41,929 bases of DNA from positions 1 through 41,929 of the forward strand of contig CALFFK010000015.1 of NCBI GenBank assembly GCA_937957975.1, written 5' to 3'. Positions 16,639-25,349 of this stretch are shown here, piece by piece (position 1 is the first letter of the stretch; each line of letters begins with the position of its first letter). Below the pieces are notes generated by a model, which ran no database searches, was not told the DNA's origin, and saw only the letters and a list, made by a program, of their open reading frames with translations. Source of the stretch: an uncultured Neomegalonema sp. GTDB lineage: Bacteria; Pseudomonadota; Alphaproteobacteria; Rhodobacterales; Rhodobacteraceae. A program made the position numbers and the translations under genes.

Positions 16639-18531
16639 ATGCTGGAATCGCTTCGCAACTCCGTGAATTCCTGGACCGCCAAAGGTCTGCTCGCTCTTCT
16701 CGTGCTCAGTTTTGCGGTCTTTGGAATCTCTGATGTTTTCACTAACCGTGTCGCCACTGTCGTCGCCACTGTGGGCGAAAGCGAGGTGACGACCGAAGAA
16801 TTTGCCAATGCGCTCTCCAATGACATCCAGTCGCTTCAGAGCCGTGCGCGTCGTACCATCTCCATCTCGGAGGCGCGGCAACTCGGACGTGACCAGATCG
16901 TTCTTGCCCGCCTGTCCACGCGCAAGGCGTTGAACGCTGAAGCTGAAGCCCTTGGTCTTTCTGCTCCGCCCGCCGCGATTCGAAAGGCCATTGAGACGGC
17001 TCCTGTCTTCATGGGGCCGGATGGCACTTTCAACCGCTTCAGTTATGAGACTGCACTGCGGCGGGAAGGGCTGACCCCCGGCGAATATGAAGATGGCGTA
17101 CGGCAGGATCTTGCCCGTGATGCAATGTTGCAGGCTGTGGGCGCAGGTACTTCCGCCCCCCGCGCGCTGGCCGAAGCTCTGCACCGCCACCGCAACGAGC
17201 AGCGGATTCTCGATTATGTCATCCTGTCGAAATCCGACGCTGAAGACCCCGGCGAACCGGCTGATGAGCAGATATCGGCTTTCCACGAGGAAAACGCAGA
17301 CCGTTTCAGCGCCCCGGACTACCGTTCGCTGTCATGGGTGGTGCTGACGCCTGAAAGCATGGCTGAATCCATCGAGATTAACGAGGATCGTATCGTAGAG
17401 GCCTACGGTTCACGTATCGCGGAATTCACTCTTCCTGAAACACGCACCCTCGACCAGCTTCTCTTCGATAGCGAGGATGAAGCGAAGGACGCGAAGCAAC
17501 GTATTGATGATGGCACCGCTTTCGCCCGTGTCGTTGAAGAGCGCGGCGCAAACAAGCAGGACGTATCGCTCGGTACTGTGCAGCGTGGCGAATTACCCGG
17601 TGATCTGGATGATGCGGCCTTCGGGGCGACTGAGCCAGGCGTCTTTGGTCCCGTGAAAACGGCCTTTGGCTGGACCCTGCTTGATATTCGCAGTGTTCGC
17701 CTTGAAACCGTAACGCCGTTGGAGGATGTGCGGGAGACCATCCGCCTTGACCTTGCGATGACAGAGGCGCGCGATACGATCCTCGAAGAATCCGTCGCCA
17801 TGGATGACGAGATTGCAGGCGGGGCAACCCTCGAAGAGGTTGCTGACCGTACCGCCGCACTTTACGTAACAGTTGATGCCATCGACAGCACCGGACGCGA
17901 CCCCAAAGGCGATACAATTGCCGATCTGCCCGCTATTCCCGGTTTTCTTAATGCCGCTTTTGAGGCGGAGGAGGGCGTGGAACCCGTTCTCGTGGAAGCC
18001 GATGGCGGTGGTTATTATGCACTCTCGGTGAACGGCATTACCCCCGCCGCCCTGCGTCCGCTTGATGATGTCAGGGATGACGTCATCGCCGCATGGAAAG
18101 ACGCACAACGGACAGAAGCAATGGCCGAACTGGCCGGGGAAATGCGCGCTCAACTGGAAGAGGGAGCAACCCTTGCCGCTGTGGCCGCCGAGCAGGAAAA
18201 GGACGTGGTGACGTCACCTGCCGTCCGTCGCTCCGACCAGATTTCTCCACTGACCAGCGAGATCGTCCAAAGCCTTTTCCGGGCTGATCCAGGGGCAGTT
18301 GTTGGCGGTGAGGCTGGTGATGGCTACCTTATTGGTACTCTGAAAGAAGTTGTCGCCAACGATGCGGAAGTTGAACAGGCGGCGGTCGATTCCACCGCCG
18401 AACGCTACTCCAGTCAGTTTGCTACCGATGTCGTACAGACTTTCTCACGCGATGCCGTCGCACGACACCCGCTTCATGTATATCCCGGTGCTATTGATGA
18501 GACCCTCGCCTATCTTGGGCAGCGATACTGA
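16639..18531 (+). CDS. ppiD: PpiD-like peptidyl-prolyl isomerase/SurA-N-domain periplasmic chaperone
   Basis: 630 residues from the ATG at 16639 (MLESLRNSVNSWTAKGLLA). The longer frame from 16537 adds non-family sequence. A single N-terminal membrane anchor (about residues 16-36) is followed by a SurA-N-like helical region with IGESEV-type residues, then a parvulin rotamase domain around residues 250-360 (QLLFDSEDEAKDAKQRI...FGATEPGVFGPVKTAFGW) and a long C-terminal helical chaperone region. It is held on the periplasmic face of the inner membrane and assists outer-membrane and secreted protein folding. It precedes trpE, an arrangement common in alphaproteobacteria. Confidence 0.88.
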   Translation: MLESLRNSVNSWTAKGLLALLVLSFAVFGISDVFTNRVATVVATVGESEVTTEEFANALSNDIQSLQSRARRTISISEARQLGRDQIVLARLSTRKALNAEAEALGLSAPPAAIRKAIETAPVFMGPDGTFNRFSYETALRREGLTPGEYEDGVRQDLARDAMLQAVGAGTSAPRALAEALHRHRNEQRILDYVILSKSDAEDPGEPADEQISAFHEENADRFSAPDYRSLSWVVLTPESMAESIEINEDRIVEAYGSRIAEFTLPETRTLDQLLFDSEDEAKDAKQRIDDGTAFARVVEERGANKQDVSLGTVQRGELPGDLDDAAFGATEPGVFGPVKTAFGWTLLDIRSVRLETVTPLEDVRETIRLDLAMTEARDTILEESVAMDDEIAGGATLEEVADRTAALYVTVDAIDSTGRDPKGDTIADLPAIPGFLNAAFEAEEGVEPVLVEADGGGYYALSVNGITPAALRPLDDVRDDVIAAWKDAQRTEAMAELAGEMRAQLEEGATLAAVAAEQEKDVVTSPAVRRSDQISPLTSEIVQSLFRADPGAVVGGEAGDGYLIGTLKEVVANDAEVEQAAVDSTAERYSSQFATDVVQTFSRDAVARHPLHVYPGAIDETLAYLGQRY

Positions 18532-18558
18532 TGACGGCAATCTCCCTTTCGCCGTCAT
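18531..18558 (+). terminator. Hairpin after ppiD, upstream of trpE
   Basis: ATGACGGC (18531-18538) pairs with GCCGTCAT (18551-18558), an 8-bp perfect stem with a 12-nt loop that overlaps the ppiD stop codon. The following bases are pyrimidine-rich but not a true T-run. No short reading frame with tandem Trp codons lies between it and trpE, so I do not call a tryptophan attenuator. Confidence 0.5.
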
Positions 18559-18625
18559 TCCCTTGCAAGCGGGGATACCGTAATAGCAGTGAAGCTGTTG
18601 TTTTGGTGCGGGTGGTACGTGCGAG

Positions 18626-20140
18626 ATGATCGAGCCGTCATTTGATGACTTTGCCGCCCGCTATGATGCGGGCGCGGCGACGGTGCTTTGGGCCGGGCGG
18701 GTGGCGGATGTCGATACGCCCGTCTCCCTGACTCTCAAGCTCGCCCAGGGCCGCAAGGACAGCTTTCTTCTCGAATCCGTCACTGGTGGCGAGAAGCGGG
18801 GCCGTTATTCGGTCATTGGCTGCAAACCCGATTTGATCTGGCGGTGTCAGGGCAATACCGTCGAGATCAACCGTGCCGCCCGCTATGACCCGGAGGCATT
18901 CGAGGTGCAGGGCGATGCGCCTCTCGATTCCCTGCGCGCCCTGTTGGCCGAATGCGCCATTGATCTACCCGCGCACCTGCCACCCATGGCCGCTGGTCTA
19001 TTTGGGTATCTGGGGTATGACATGATCCGCCATGTCGAGAAACTCCCCGAACCGAACCCGGATGTGATCGGTGTTCCCGATGCGGTGCTGATCCGCCCGA
19101 CTCTTGTGGCCATTGTGGATAATGTTGGCGATAGCGTCACGCTCGTTACGCCGGTGCGCCCGCAGCAAGGTATCAGCGCCCGCGCCGCCTATGCCCGTGC
19201 CGCCGAGCGGCTCGCGGATGCACTTGATGACCTTGATCGCGCGCTGCCCGTCGAGATCGCAGTGCCAGAGGGGGCCGTGGCGGGGGAGGGTGTCTCAAAT
19301 ACGACGCCGGAAGAATATCACGCCATCGTCGAGCGTGCCCGCGAGTACATCAAGGCAGGTGATATCTTTCAGGTCGTTCCTTCGCAGCGTTGGACGGTTC
19401 CTTTCACCCTGCCGCCCTTTGCGCTGTATCGGGCGCTTCGCCGCACAAACCCTTCGCCGTATATGTATTATTTCGATTTTGGTGGGTTTCAGATTGTTGG
19501 GGCCAGCCCCGAAATTCTCGTGCGTCTGCGCGACGACGTGGTGACTATCCGCCCCATTGCCGGCACGCGTCCGCGTGGAGCATCTCCGAAGGAAGACGAT
19601 GCTCTGGAAGCGGATTTGCTGGCCGATCCCAAGGAGCGCGCCGAACACCTGATGCTGCTCGATCTTGGACGCAACGATGTGGGCCGCGTGGCAAGGATTG
19701 GCACTGTTGATCCAAACGAGCAATTCACTGTCGAACGCTATAGCCATGTCATGCATATCGTCTCGAACGTGGATGGCGTGATCCGTGATGACATCGATGC
19801 GGTGGATGCGCTGCTTGCAGGCTTACCTGCAGGTACGGTTTCGGGTGCTCCGAAAATTCGCGCTATGGAGATTATCGACGAACTCGAACGAGAGAAACGC
19901 GGTATCTATGCCGGTGGCGTCGGTTATTTCGGCGCTGGTGGCGAGATGGATACCGCTATCGCGTTGCGCACCGCTGTGCTGAAAGACGGGAAGATGTACG
20001 TTCAGGCGGGGGGCGGCGTCGTATGGGATTCCGATCCCGAAGCCGAACGTATGGAGACGGTGAACAAGTCCAAAGCCATCTTCCGGGCCGCCGAGGAAGC
20101 CTTGCGGTTTGCTCTTGGGGATCGCCGGACGAACCGCTGA
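18626..20140 (+). CDS. trpE: Anthranilate synthase component I
   Basis: 504 residues, the standard length. The N-terminal regulatory site contains SFLLESVTGGEKRGRYS (the LLES Trp-feedback motif). The chorismate-binding domain shows FQVVPSQRW, GASPEILVRL, PIAGTRPRGAS, AEHLMLLDLGRNDVGRV and AGTVSGAPKIRAMEIIDELE. The enzyme converts chorismate to anthranilate with ammonia supplied by the glutaminase TrpG. trpG is not in this window and the next gene converges from the other strand, so trpE is not followed directly by trpG/D/C here. The ribosome binding site upstream is weak. Confidence 0.96.
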   Translation: MIEPSFDDFAARYDAGAATVLWAGRVADVDTPVSLTLKLAQGRKDSFLLESVTGGEKRGRYSVIGCKPDLIWRCQGNTVEINRAARYDPEAFEVQGDAPLDSLRALLAECAIDLPAHLPPMAAGLFGYLGYDMIRHVEKLPEPNPDVIGVPDAVLIRPTLVAIVDNVGDSVTLVTPVRPQQGISARAAYARAAERLADALDDLDRALPVEIAVPEGAVAGEGVSNTTPEEYHAIVERAREYIKAGDIFQVVPSQRWTVPFTLPPFALYRALRRTNPSPYMYYFDFGGFQIVGASPEILVRLRDDVVTIRPIAGTRPRGASPKEDDALEADLLADPKERAEHLMLLDLGRNDVGRVARIGTVDPNEQFTVERYSHVMHIVSNVDGVIRDDIDAVDALLAGLPAGTVSGAPKIRAMEIIDELEREKRGIYAGGVGYFGAGGEMDTAIALRTAVLKDGKMYVQAGGGVVWDSDPEAERMETVNKSKAIFRAAEEALRFALGDRRTNR

Positions 20141-20142
20141 GG

Positions 20143-20925
20143 TCAAACAGCCAGTGTGCACCACACCGGCACATGGTCTGAAGGTTTCTCCCAATCCCTG
20201 ACATCGCGGTCGATGCCTGCATTATCCATGCGGTCTGCCGCCTGGGGGCTGAGCAGGATGTGGTCGATGCGGATTCCTTTGTTTTTTGGCCATGCGCCCG
20301 CCTGATAATCCCAGAAGGTATACCGCTCCCCTACCGGATCGACAGTGCGAATCGCGTCGGTCCATCCTTGTGCCATCAGGAGGCGAAAACGACGTCGGGT
20401 TTCGATTCGGTAGAGTGCGTCGTCGCCCCATGCGGCTGGATCGTGGACATCTTCGGGTTGGGGAATCACGTTATAATCGCCGAGCATCGCAACTGGTTCC
20501 TCCAGTGCGAGGAGGGCGGAAGCGCGGGCCTCCATCCGTTCCATCCAGCCCAGTTTGTAATCGTATTTCGGCCCCGGTACGGGGTTGCCGTTCGGTTGAT
20601 AGAGGCCGCATACGGTCAGCGATCCATGATCGCCCGTCACCGTTGCTTCGATCCAACGGGCCTGTTCGTCTGTTTCGTCGCCGGGCAAACCCCGCGTTAC
20701 CGATTCGAGCGGTGATTTTGAGAGAATCGCGACGCCGTTGAAACCTTTCTGTCCATGGGTCTCGACATTATAGCCCGCGTCTTCGAGCGGCCCCCGTTGC
20801 ACGGCTTCGTCTACTGATTTGATTTCCTGCAACACGACCACGTCCGGGTTCGTTTGTTTTAACCACAAAGGCAGAGAATCGATTCGTGCCTTGATGCCGT
20901 TGATATTCCAGGTGGCGAGTTTCAT
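20143..20925 (-). CDS. xth: Exodeoxyribonuclease III (AP endonuclease)
   Basis: 260 residues of the ExoIII/APE1 family. WNINGI at the N terminus, LQEIK with the metal-binding Glu34, YQPNGN, GDYNV (catalytic Asp and Asn), KNKGIRIDHILLS, and the terminal SDHVPVW with the catalytic His are all present. Cytoplasmic; it cleaves DNA 5' of abasic sites and removes 3' blocking groups in base-excision repair. It converges with trpE (stops two bases apart). It is not related to the neighbouring secretion cluster. Confidence 0.95.
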   Translation of the reverse strand: MKLATWNINGIKARIDSLPLWLKQTNPDVVVLQEIKSVDEAVQRGPLEDAGYNVETHGQKGFNGVAILSKSPLESVTRGLPGDETDEQARWIEATVTGDHGSLTVCGLYQPNGNPVPGPKYDYKLGWMERMEARASALLALEEPVAMLGDYNVIPQPEDVHDPAAWGDDALYRIETRRRFRLLMAQGWTDAIRTVDPVGERYTFWDYQAGAWPKNKGIRIDHILLSPQAADRMDNAGIDRDVRDWEKPSDHVPVWCTLAV

Positions 20926-20973
20926 GGCCGCGCTCCTTTATTACCCCGGTTCTAGGCTGCAAGCGGGCAAAGA

Positions 20974-20997
20974 GAAAGGGGCCCGAAGGCCCCTTTC
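20974..20997 (-). terminator. Strong hairpin downstream of the collagen-like gene
   Basis: GAAAGGGGCC (20974-20983) and GGCCCCTTTC (20988-20997) form a perfect 10-bp stem closed by a CGAA loop. It lies about 55 bases downstream of the collagen-like stop and 50 bases upstream of the exonuclease start, both on the minus strand. The T-tract is weak, but the position and stability suggest transcription of the collagen-like gene ends here. Confidence 0.65.
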
Positions 20998-21052
20998 AAG
21001 TTCTGTAGCAATGATCTGTAGATCATTAATCTTCGAAGGTTGCGCCTATCCG

Positions 21053-23305
21053 TTAGTATAGGCCTGCATCCGAAGAAGATGCCACTTTGGTTTGTGCTGC
21101 GCTGTTGTCATTTGCAGCGGCACCGCCAGCGTCAGATGCGCCACCAGTCATCTGGGTAAGGAGCTGCGTCAGCTGCTGGATCAAGCCCGAAAGCTGCTGA
21201 AGCATCTCGCCTATTGCTGCCGTCTGCTGAGTACTACCAGCGGCGTCACCACCAGCAGGGCCTTCAGCGCCAGCACCAGATGTTGCACCACCGGCGTCAC
21301 CACCAGATGTTGCACCACCGGCGTCACCACCAGCTACTGCACCACCGGCGTCACCACCAGCTACTGCACCACCGGCGTCACCACCAGCTACTGCACCACC
21401 GGCGTCACCACCAGCTACTGCACCACCAGCGTCACCACCAACTGACGACCCACCAGCAGCACCACCAACTGACGACCCACCAGCAGCACCAGCGTTGGCA
21501 TTGCTATTGGAGTCTTCACCGCTCGCCGTGTTGAGCAGCTGGATGAGCATCGCAATAAGCGAGTTCAATGGCGATTGAGGCGCACTAGCCGCTTCGCTCT
21601 GACCTGCGCTCTGCGACGAGCTCACGCTGCTGCCTGTCTGGCTGGACGAAGCGCCGGACATTATCGATACGACATTGCTGCCGCCAGCGGTCTGCTGGCT
21701 CGATGCGCCATCGAGCATTGCGCCGGGGCTTTTGCCACCCGATGAACTCGAACCTGCTGGTCCCTGAACGCCTTGGACGCCCTGGATACCCTGCACGCCC
21801 TGAACACCTTGGACACCCTGAACGCCTTGTGGCCCCTGAGCTCCAGTGTGACCTTTTTCACCCTGTGGGCCTTGTTCACCCTGGATACCTTGAGCGCCCT
21901 GAGCTCCGGTTGCGCCTGTAGCACCCGTTGCGCCAGTGGCCCCGGTGTCGCCTTTAGCACCCTGAGCGCCAGTTGCGCCGGTAGCACCTGTGGCTCCGGT
22001 TTCACCCTGGATACCTTGAGCACCCTGAGCTCCGGTTGCGCCTGTAGCACCCGTTGCGCCAGTGGCACCGGTATCGCCTTTAGCACCCTGAGCGCCGGTA
22101 GCGCCAGTTGCGCCGGTAGCTCCGGTTTCACCCTGGATACCCTGAGCACCCTGAGCTCCGGTTGCGCCGGTGTCACCTTTAGCACCCTGAGCGCCAGTTG
22201 CGCCGGTAGCACCTGTGGCTCCGGTTTCACCCTGGATACCTTGAGCGCCCTGAGCTCCGGTTGCGCCTGTAGCACCCGTTGCGCCAGTGGCACCGGTGTC
22301 GCCTTTAGCACCCTGAGCGCCGGTAGCGCCAGTTGCGCCGGTTTCACCCTGGATACCTTGAGCACCCTGAGCTCCGGTTGCGCCGGTGTCACCTTTAGCA
22401 CCCTGAGCGCCAGTTGCGCCGGTAGCACCTGTGGCTCCGGTTTCACCCTGGATACCCTGAGCTCCGGTTGCGCCAGTGTCACCTTTAGCACCCTGAGCGC
22501 CAGTTGCGCCGGTAGCACCTGTGGCTCCGGTTTCACCCTGGATACCCTGAGCGCCCGTAGCACCGGTGTCGCCTTTAGCACCCTGAGCGCCAGTTGCGCC
22601 GGTAGCACCTGTGGCTCCGGTTTCACCCTGGATACCCTGAGCACCCTGAGCTCCGGTTGCGCCAGTGTCACCTTTAGCACCCTGAGCGCCAGTTGCGCCG
22701 GTGTCACCTTTAGCACCCTGAGCGCCGGTAGCTCCGGTTTCACCCTGGATACCCTGAGCGCCGGTTGCGCCTGTAGCACCGGTGTCGCCTTTAGCACCCT
22801 GAGCGCCGGTAGCACCCGTTGCGCCGGTAGCACCCGTTGCGCCGGTAGCACCCGTTGCGCCGGTAGCACCCGTTGCGCCCGTGTGACCTTTTTCACCCTG
22901 GATACCCTGAGCGCCGGTTGCGCCTGTAGCACCGGTGTCGCCTTTAGCACCCTGAGCGCCGGTAGCACCCGTTGCGCCCGTTGCGCCCGTGTGACCTTTT
23001 TCACCCTGGATACCCTGAGCGCCGGTGTCGCCTTTAGCACCCGTTGCGCCAGTATCACCGCCGAATGCAGCTATTAATTCTGCACGGTCTGCCAAGCCGT
23101 TGCCGTTGGTGTCGAAGCCTTCGCGAGCGAATACTTCATCAAATCCCACGCCCTGTGGACCCTGTGGACCCTGTGGACCCGCAGCGCCAGCTGCTCCCTT
23201 GGAGCCAGTTGCTCCACTGTCCAGCTGGTCGGCAAAACTATTTTGCGAACCACTGCTGCCAGATTTACCCGACGTGTCGGGCGCGTTCGAAACATTGAAA
23301 TTCAT
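21053..23305 (-). CDS. Collagen-like, harpin-like protein with EF-hand loop; candidate T3SS substrate
   Basis: 750 residues from the ATG at 23305, preferred because GGGGAAAG lies six bases upstream; the frame stays open to 23422. No cysteine and no conventional signal peptide. A short Ser/Gly-rich N terminus leads to about eight Gly-X-Y triplets (PQG repeats), then a non-collagen insert with an EF-hand-like loop ([13 protein letters not shown], about residues 65-77). About 145 triplets follow (roughly residues 83-518), mostly [15 protein letters not shown] and GET, nearly without proline. The C-terminal 232 residues contain repeats of [18 protein letters not shown] type and two leucine-rich amphipathic segments ([24 protein letters not shown]). 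Glycine richness, absence of Cys and QLL-type helices are harpin traits. Divergent from the T3SS genes. Secretion by the T3SS is inference. Confidence 0.85.
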   Translation of the reverse strand: MNFNVSNAPDTSGKSGSSGSQNSFADQLDSGATGSKGAAGAAGPQGPQGPQGVGFDEVFAREGFDTNGNGLADRAELIAAFGGDTGATGAKGDTGAQGIQGEKGHTGATGATGATGAQGAKGDTGATGATGAQGIQGEKGHTGATGATGATGATGATGATGATGATGAQGAKGDTGATGATGAQGIQGETGATGAQGAKGDTGATGAQGAKGDTGATGAQGAQGIQGETGATGATGATGAQGAKGDTGATGAQGIQGETGATGATGATGAQGAKGDTGATGAQGIQGETGATGATGATGAQGAKGDTGATGAQGAQGIQGETGATGATGAQGAKGDTGATGATGATGATGAQGAQGIQGETGATGATGATGAQGAKGDTGATGAQGAQGIQGETGATGATGATGAQGAKGDTGATGATGATGATGAQGAQGIQGETGATGATGATGAQGAKGDTGATGATGATGATGAQGAQGIQGEQGPQGEKGHTGAQGPQGVQGVQGVQGVQGIQGVQGVQGPAGSSSSGGKSPGAMLDGASSQQTAGGSNVVSIMSGASSSQTGSSVSSSQSAGQSEAASAPQSPLNSLIAMLIQLLNTASGEDSNSNANAGAAGGSSVGGAAGGSSVGGDAGGAVAGGDAGGAVAGGDAGGAVAGGDAGGAVAGGDAGGATSGGDAGGATSGAGAEGPAGGDAAGSTQQTAAIGEMLQQLSGLIQQLTQLLTQMTGGASDAGGAAANDNSAAQTKVASSSDAGLY
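21281..21436 (-). repeat. 27-bp coding tandem repeat (nine-residue units)
   Basis: Six near-identical 27-bp units encode GGDAGGAVA (four copies) then GGDAGGATS (two copies) in the C-terminal part of the collagen-like protein. Two [13 protein letters not shown] units precede them. Near-perfect DNA identity makes copy number prone to change by slippage without shifting frame. Confidence 0.9.
21752..23059 (-). repeat. Collagen Gly-X-Y coding repeat array
   Basis: About 145 continuous triplets in 9-bp steps, arranged as higher-order blocks such as [18 protein letters not shown] and GAKGDTGAT. Blocks recur with few silent changes, indicating expansion by duplication. The strong three-base periodicity opens long frames on both strands of this region, which are artefacts of the repeat. 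Confidence 0.92.
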
Positions 23306-23562
23306 GGTGCTTTCCCCTGCATCCATTACATTGTTTAGTTCCGTCCGGTCCCGGGGTCGCCGTCCCATTTCCAGCCAGAACGAAGCTATCGTTGCATCAA
23401 ATTGATACATAAAACAAGGCAACTTTTAACAATCGCCCGAAATTAATCCGTAAATTATATTTAGTTGCTCAGATATGTCTTGTTTCGGGATATTTTTCAT
23501 GTAATACCTTGGCTCGTTGAGGAGTAAGTGTTCCTTAACGTTACGAAAGCTGAAGGTTCTAG
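23306..23562. promoter_or_regulatory. AT-rich divergent promoter region between the collagen-like gene and sctC
   Basis: About 255 bases between two divergent starts, clearly more AT-rich than the surroundings, so it should carry promoters for both the collagen-like gene and the first T3SS operon. I searched it by eye for GG-N10-GC (sigma-54) spacing and found no good match. No tts-box or other known T3SS operator was recognised. GAAGG precedes the sctC start. Confidence 0.6.
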
Positions 23563-24285
23563 ATGATCAATCGTATCGCATCAGTTCTGATTCCTATCGT
23601 CCTTGTGCCGGGCATTGCCTTTGCTGCGCAGGGCGATGGGTGGCGTTCCGAGCGATTCAATGTCGTTGTGCGAGATCAGGATATCCGGGATGTTCTTACT
23701 CAATTCGGAGTATTGGTTGGTGTTCCTGTGGTTCTGTCGGATGGCGTCGAGGCCCGTGTAACCGCCCGATTCGAAGAGGTTAGTGGTGAGGAGATCATTG
23801 ACGACATCGCGCGTGAGTATGCGCTTGATTGGCGTTTCGATGGCCGTCGAATAGAGGTTTCAACCAACAGCGAGCAGGTTAGCCGTATCCTGGATATGGG
23901 TGGTGTTAGCAAGGCAAGGCTCGTTAAGGCGTTGGAGGCTCTTGGTACGTATGAGCCACGTTTTCCGATCTCTGCGATTGATGGTCAGTTGGCCCTCTTG
24001 GCTGGTCCTCCCCGCTACATCGGGATTGTCGAGATCGTTCTTGCCGAGCTTGTTGAGCAGCGAATCGCTGAAGACGCGCGGGAGGCTGAGCGCCTTGCCA
24101 GGGAAGAAGTGAGGAGGAAGGCGCAGGCTGAAAGAGCGGAGCGTCTTCGGCTTGAGGAGCTAGAGCGTCTCGCAGAGGAGCGTCGCATTCAGGCTCTGCT
24201 TGATCGCGAAAGGCGTGCGCCTGTGGTTCAGCGTTTTGCACCTGCTGCGCCACTCATCAATCGTGGCGGAAGGTGGGGGGGGTAA
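23563..24285 (+). CDS. sctC: SctC N-terminal fragment (RhcC1-like): secretin N0-N1 domains without the pore
   Basis: 240 residues. Signal peptide about residues 1-21 (ending GIAFA). Residues 28-95 match the secretin/TonB short N-terminal (N0) domain: FNVVVRDQDIRDVLTQFGVLVGVPVVLSD followed by VTARFEEVSGEEIIDDIA. Residues 100-165 fit the T3SS-specific N1 domain (RYIGIVEIVLAELV). The rest is a charged coiled coil rich in Glu/Arg and a basic tail. The beta-barrel secretin domain is missing: a complete SctC has 500-700 residues. Split secretins (RhcC1 plus RhcC2) are known in rhizobia, where RhcC1 also heads the operon. Eight G bases precede the stop codon. Confidence 0.85.
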   Translation: MINRIASVLIPIVLVPGIAFAAQGDGWRSERFNVVVRDQDIRDVLTQFGVLVGVPVVLSDGVEARVTARFEEVSGEEIIDDIAREYALDWRFDGRRIEVSTNSEQVSRILDMGGVSKARLVKALEALGTYEPRFPISAIDGQLALLAGPPRYIGIVEIVLAELVEQRIAEDAREAERLAREEVRRKAQAERAERLRLEELERLAEERRIQALLDRERRAPVVQRFAPAAPLINRGGRWGG

Positions 24286-24286
24286 T

Positions 24287-24730
24287 ATGCTCGAAGCCTT
24301 TGATTTTACTGCATTGGAAGCGCCGGCATCTATGCCTGAAATGGGTGGAGAGATGAGCGTACGGGAATGCGTTACGCGAGAAGATCTCAAGTTGTTGTGT
24401 GAGATCGGCGTTATATCCCTTGCTTTCGAGCGTGGGGAGGAGGCTATGCCGATTTTTCAACTGTTGGATGAGGAGCAGCCTCACAATGCTGCCGGGGCAA
24501 TCGGTATTGCGATGATTGAGGTTGCTGCGGGACGTGAGCGCGATGCCTTTGCTCGTCTGCGCCGTTCTATCGCAACGCGACGTTTGTGTGTGCGTGAAGC
24601 TAAGGCGGTTTTGGCGATTTTTCTTATTGGGTTTGGGCGACATGCCGAAGCGAAAGGCCTGCGCCGCGATGTGCTGCGTGGCCCTGACTGTGGTGCCCGT
24701 CGCTTGATGCAGAGTTACGGTATTGCCTGA
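24287..24730 (+). CDS. HrpB1-like/TPR-type T3SS protein
   Basis: 147 residues from the ATG at 24287, just after sctC, with a very G-rich ribosome binding region. The sequence is alpha-helical with TPR-like periodicity (ISLAFERGEEAMPIFQLLDEEQPHNAAGAIGIAMIEVAAGRERDAFARLRRSI). Its place directly before the inner-rod and SctJ genes matches HrpB1/HrpK in Xanthomonas-type clusters. Such small TPR proteins usually act as chaperones or cytoplasmic assembly factors. Assignment is by position and fold, without a sequence match I can name with certainty. Confidence 0.65.
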   Translation: MLEAFDFTALEAPASMPEMGGEMSVRECVTREDLKLLCEIGVISLAFERGEEAMPIFQLLDEEQPHNAAGAIGIAMIEVAAGRERDAFARLRRSIATRRLCVREAKAVLAIFLIGFGRHAEAKGLRRDVLRGPDCGARRLMQSYGIA

Positions 24731-24761
24731 ATAAACAAGGCAACTGAAAGGACTGAATGAG

Positions 24762-24950
24762 ATGAACGGATTAAACTCGGTAGGTAGTGCGGCGGATGCC
24801 GGCGGCCCAGCTTCAGCAAGCGCTGCAGGTGGCGCTGATTTCGAAGCAGTTATCAATGAGGGCATCACGAATACTTCTATTCTGATGCTCCAGCTCATCG
24901 GTGGGGACATCATCCAGTCCGTGATGAAAGATGAAACTGCGGTTGATTAA
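24762..24950 (+). CDS. Small T3SS-associated protein of 62 residues, needle- or rod-like
   Basis: The ATG at 24762 has GAAAGGA nine bases upstream. The first 25 residues are Ala/Gly/Ser-rich and disordered; the rest (DFEAVINEGITNTSILMLQL...) is one amphipathic helix ending in acidic residues. Size and layout resemble T3SS needle or pilin subunits and the 64-residue needle candidate at 34338, but the sequences are not alike. I do not recognise a family. It may be a second filament component, an early substrate, or a chaperoned small protein. Confidence 0.65.
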   Translation: MNGLNSVGSAADAGGPASASAAGGADFEAVINEGITNTSILMLQLIGGDIIQSVMKDETAVD

Positions 24951-25055
24951 CGCGATGTGCGGTGCTCCGGACAAAGAGTGATTTCTTGTTCGGTGTGGCC
25001 GCCTTTCGCCACTGTTCGCGACTAAATTATTTTTATTGCAAGGAACGATCATATC

Positions 25056-25349
25056 ATGCGCGCCGATGAAGACCGTTATGAAAACCAGCAAGAAAGTGCC
25101 CGACGCGCTTTCGCGCGCGTTTTTGTGGCTGGGCTGGCGCGCAAGATGGCCCGCTCAGGAGTGCTGCGCGCATTGGCGCGCGTGCTGGCGGGTTATGGTA
25201 GTTCCCTTGAAGGTTTCCCCTCCAGGCATCTGCACACATTGTGTGACAGGGCTGACTTACAACCGCTCCGTCTACCCGGAGTCGCCGCCGGTGGAGCAGG
25301 TGGTGGGGGACCGGGCGACAACGGCCCCGGAGTTCCGCTTATCGCCTGA
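25056..25349 (+). CDS. Hypothetical T3SS-cluster protein, 97 residues
   Basis: AAGGA precedes the ATG at 25056. The first 55 residues are strongly helical and basic (RADEDRYENQQESARRAFAR...LARKMARSGVL). The tail is Gly/Pro-rich (GGAGGGGPGDNGPG). An alternative frame starting at 25036 is less protein-like. It lies between the 62-residue gene and the rod gene on the same strand, so it is co-transcribed with the T3SS. No homology recognised; a short chaperone or secreted regulator would fit. Confidence 0.5.
   Translation: MRADEDRYENQQESARRAFARVFVAGLARKMARSGVLRALARVLAGYGSSLEGFPSRHLHTLCDRADLQPLRLPGVAAGGAGGGGPGDNGPGVPLIA

Noticed and set aside
18532..18625. Tryptophan leader peptide/attenuator upstream of trpE
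   Set aside because: A hairpin exists, but no short frame with tandem Trp codons and no alternative pairing were seen.
21200..23060. CRISPR array from the regular repeats
   Set aside because: Repeat units are coding, 9- and 27-bp periodic and without unique spacers; no cas genes.
21661..23077. Very long open frames on both strands across the collagen region (for example 21773-23077 plus, 21661-23058 minus)
   Set aside because: They are shadows of the 9-bp Gly-X-Y coding repeat, which keeps other frames free of stops. The Gly-X-Y frame alone has an EF-hand, sensible ends, and a ribosome binding site.
23306..23562. Sigma-54 or tts-box promoter for the first T3SS operon
   Set aside because: No GG-N10-GC arrangement with a TTGC half was found on either strand; the best minus-strand match (GG..GC near 23359-23372) lacks the TTGC element, and I could not recognise a tts box.
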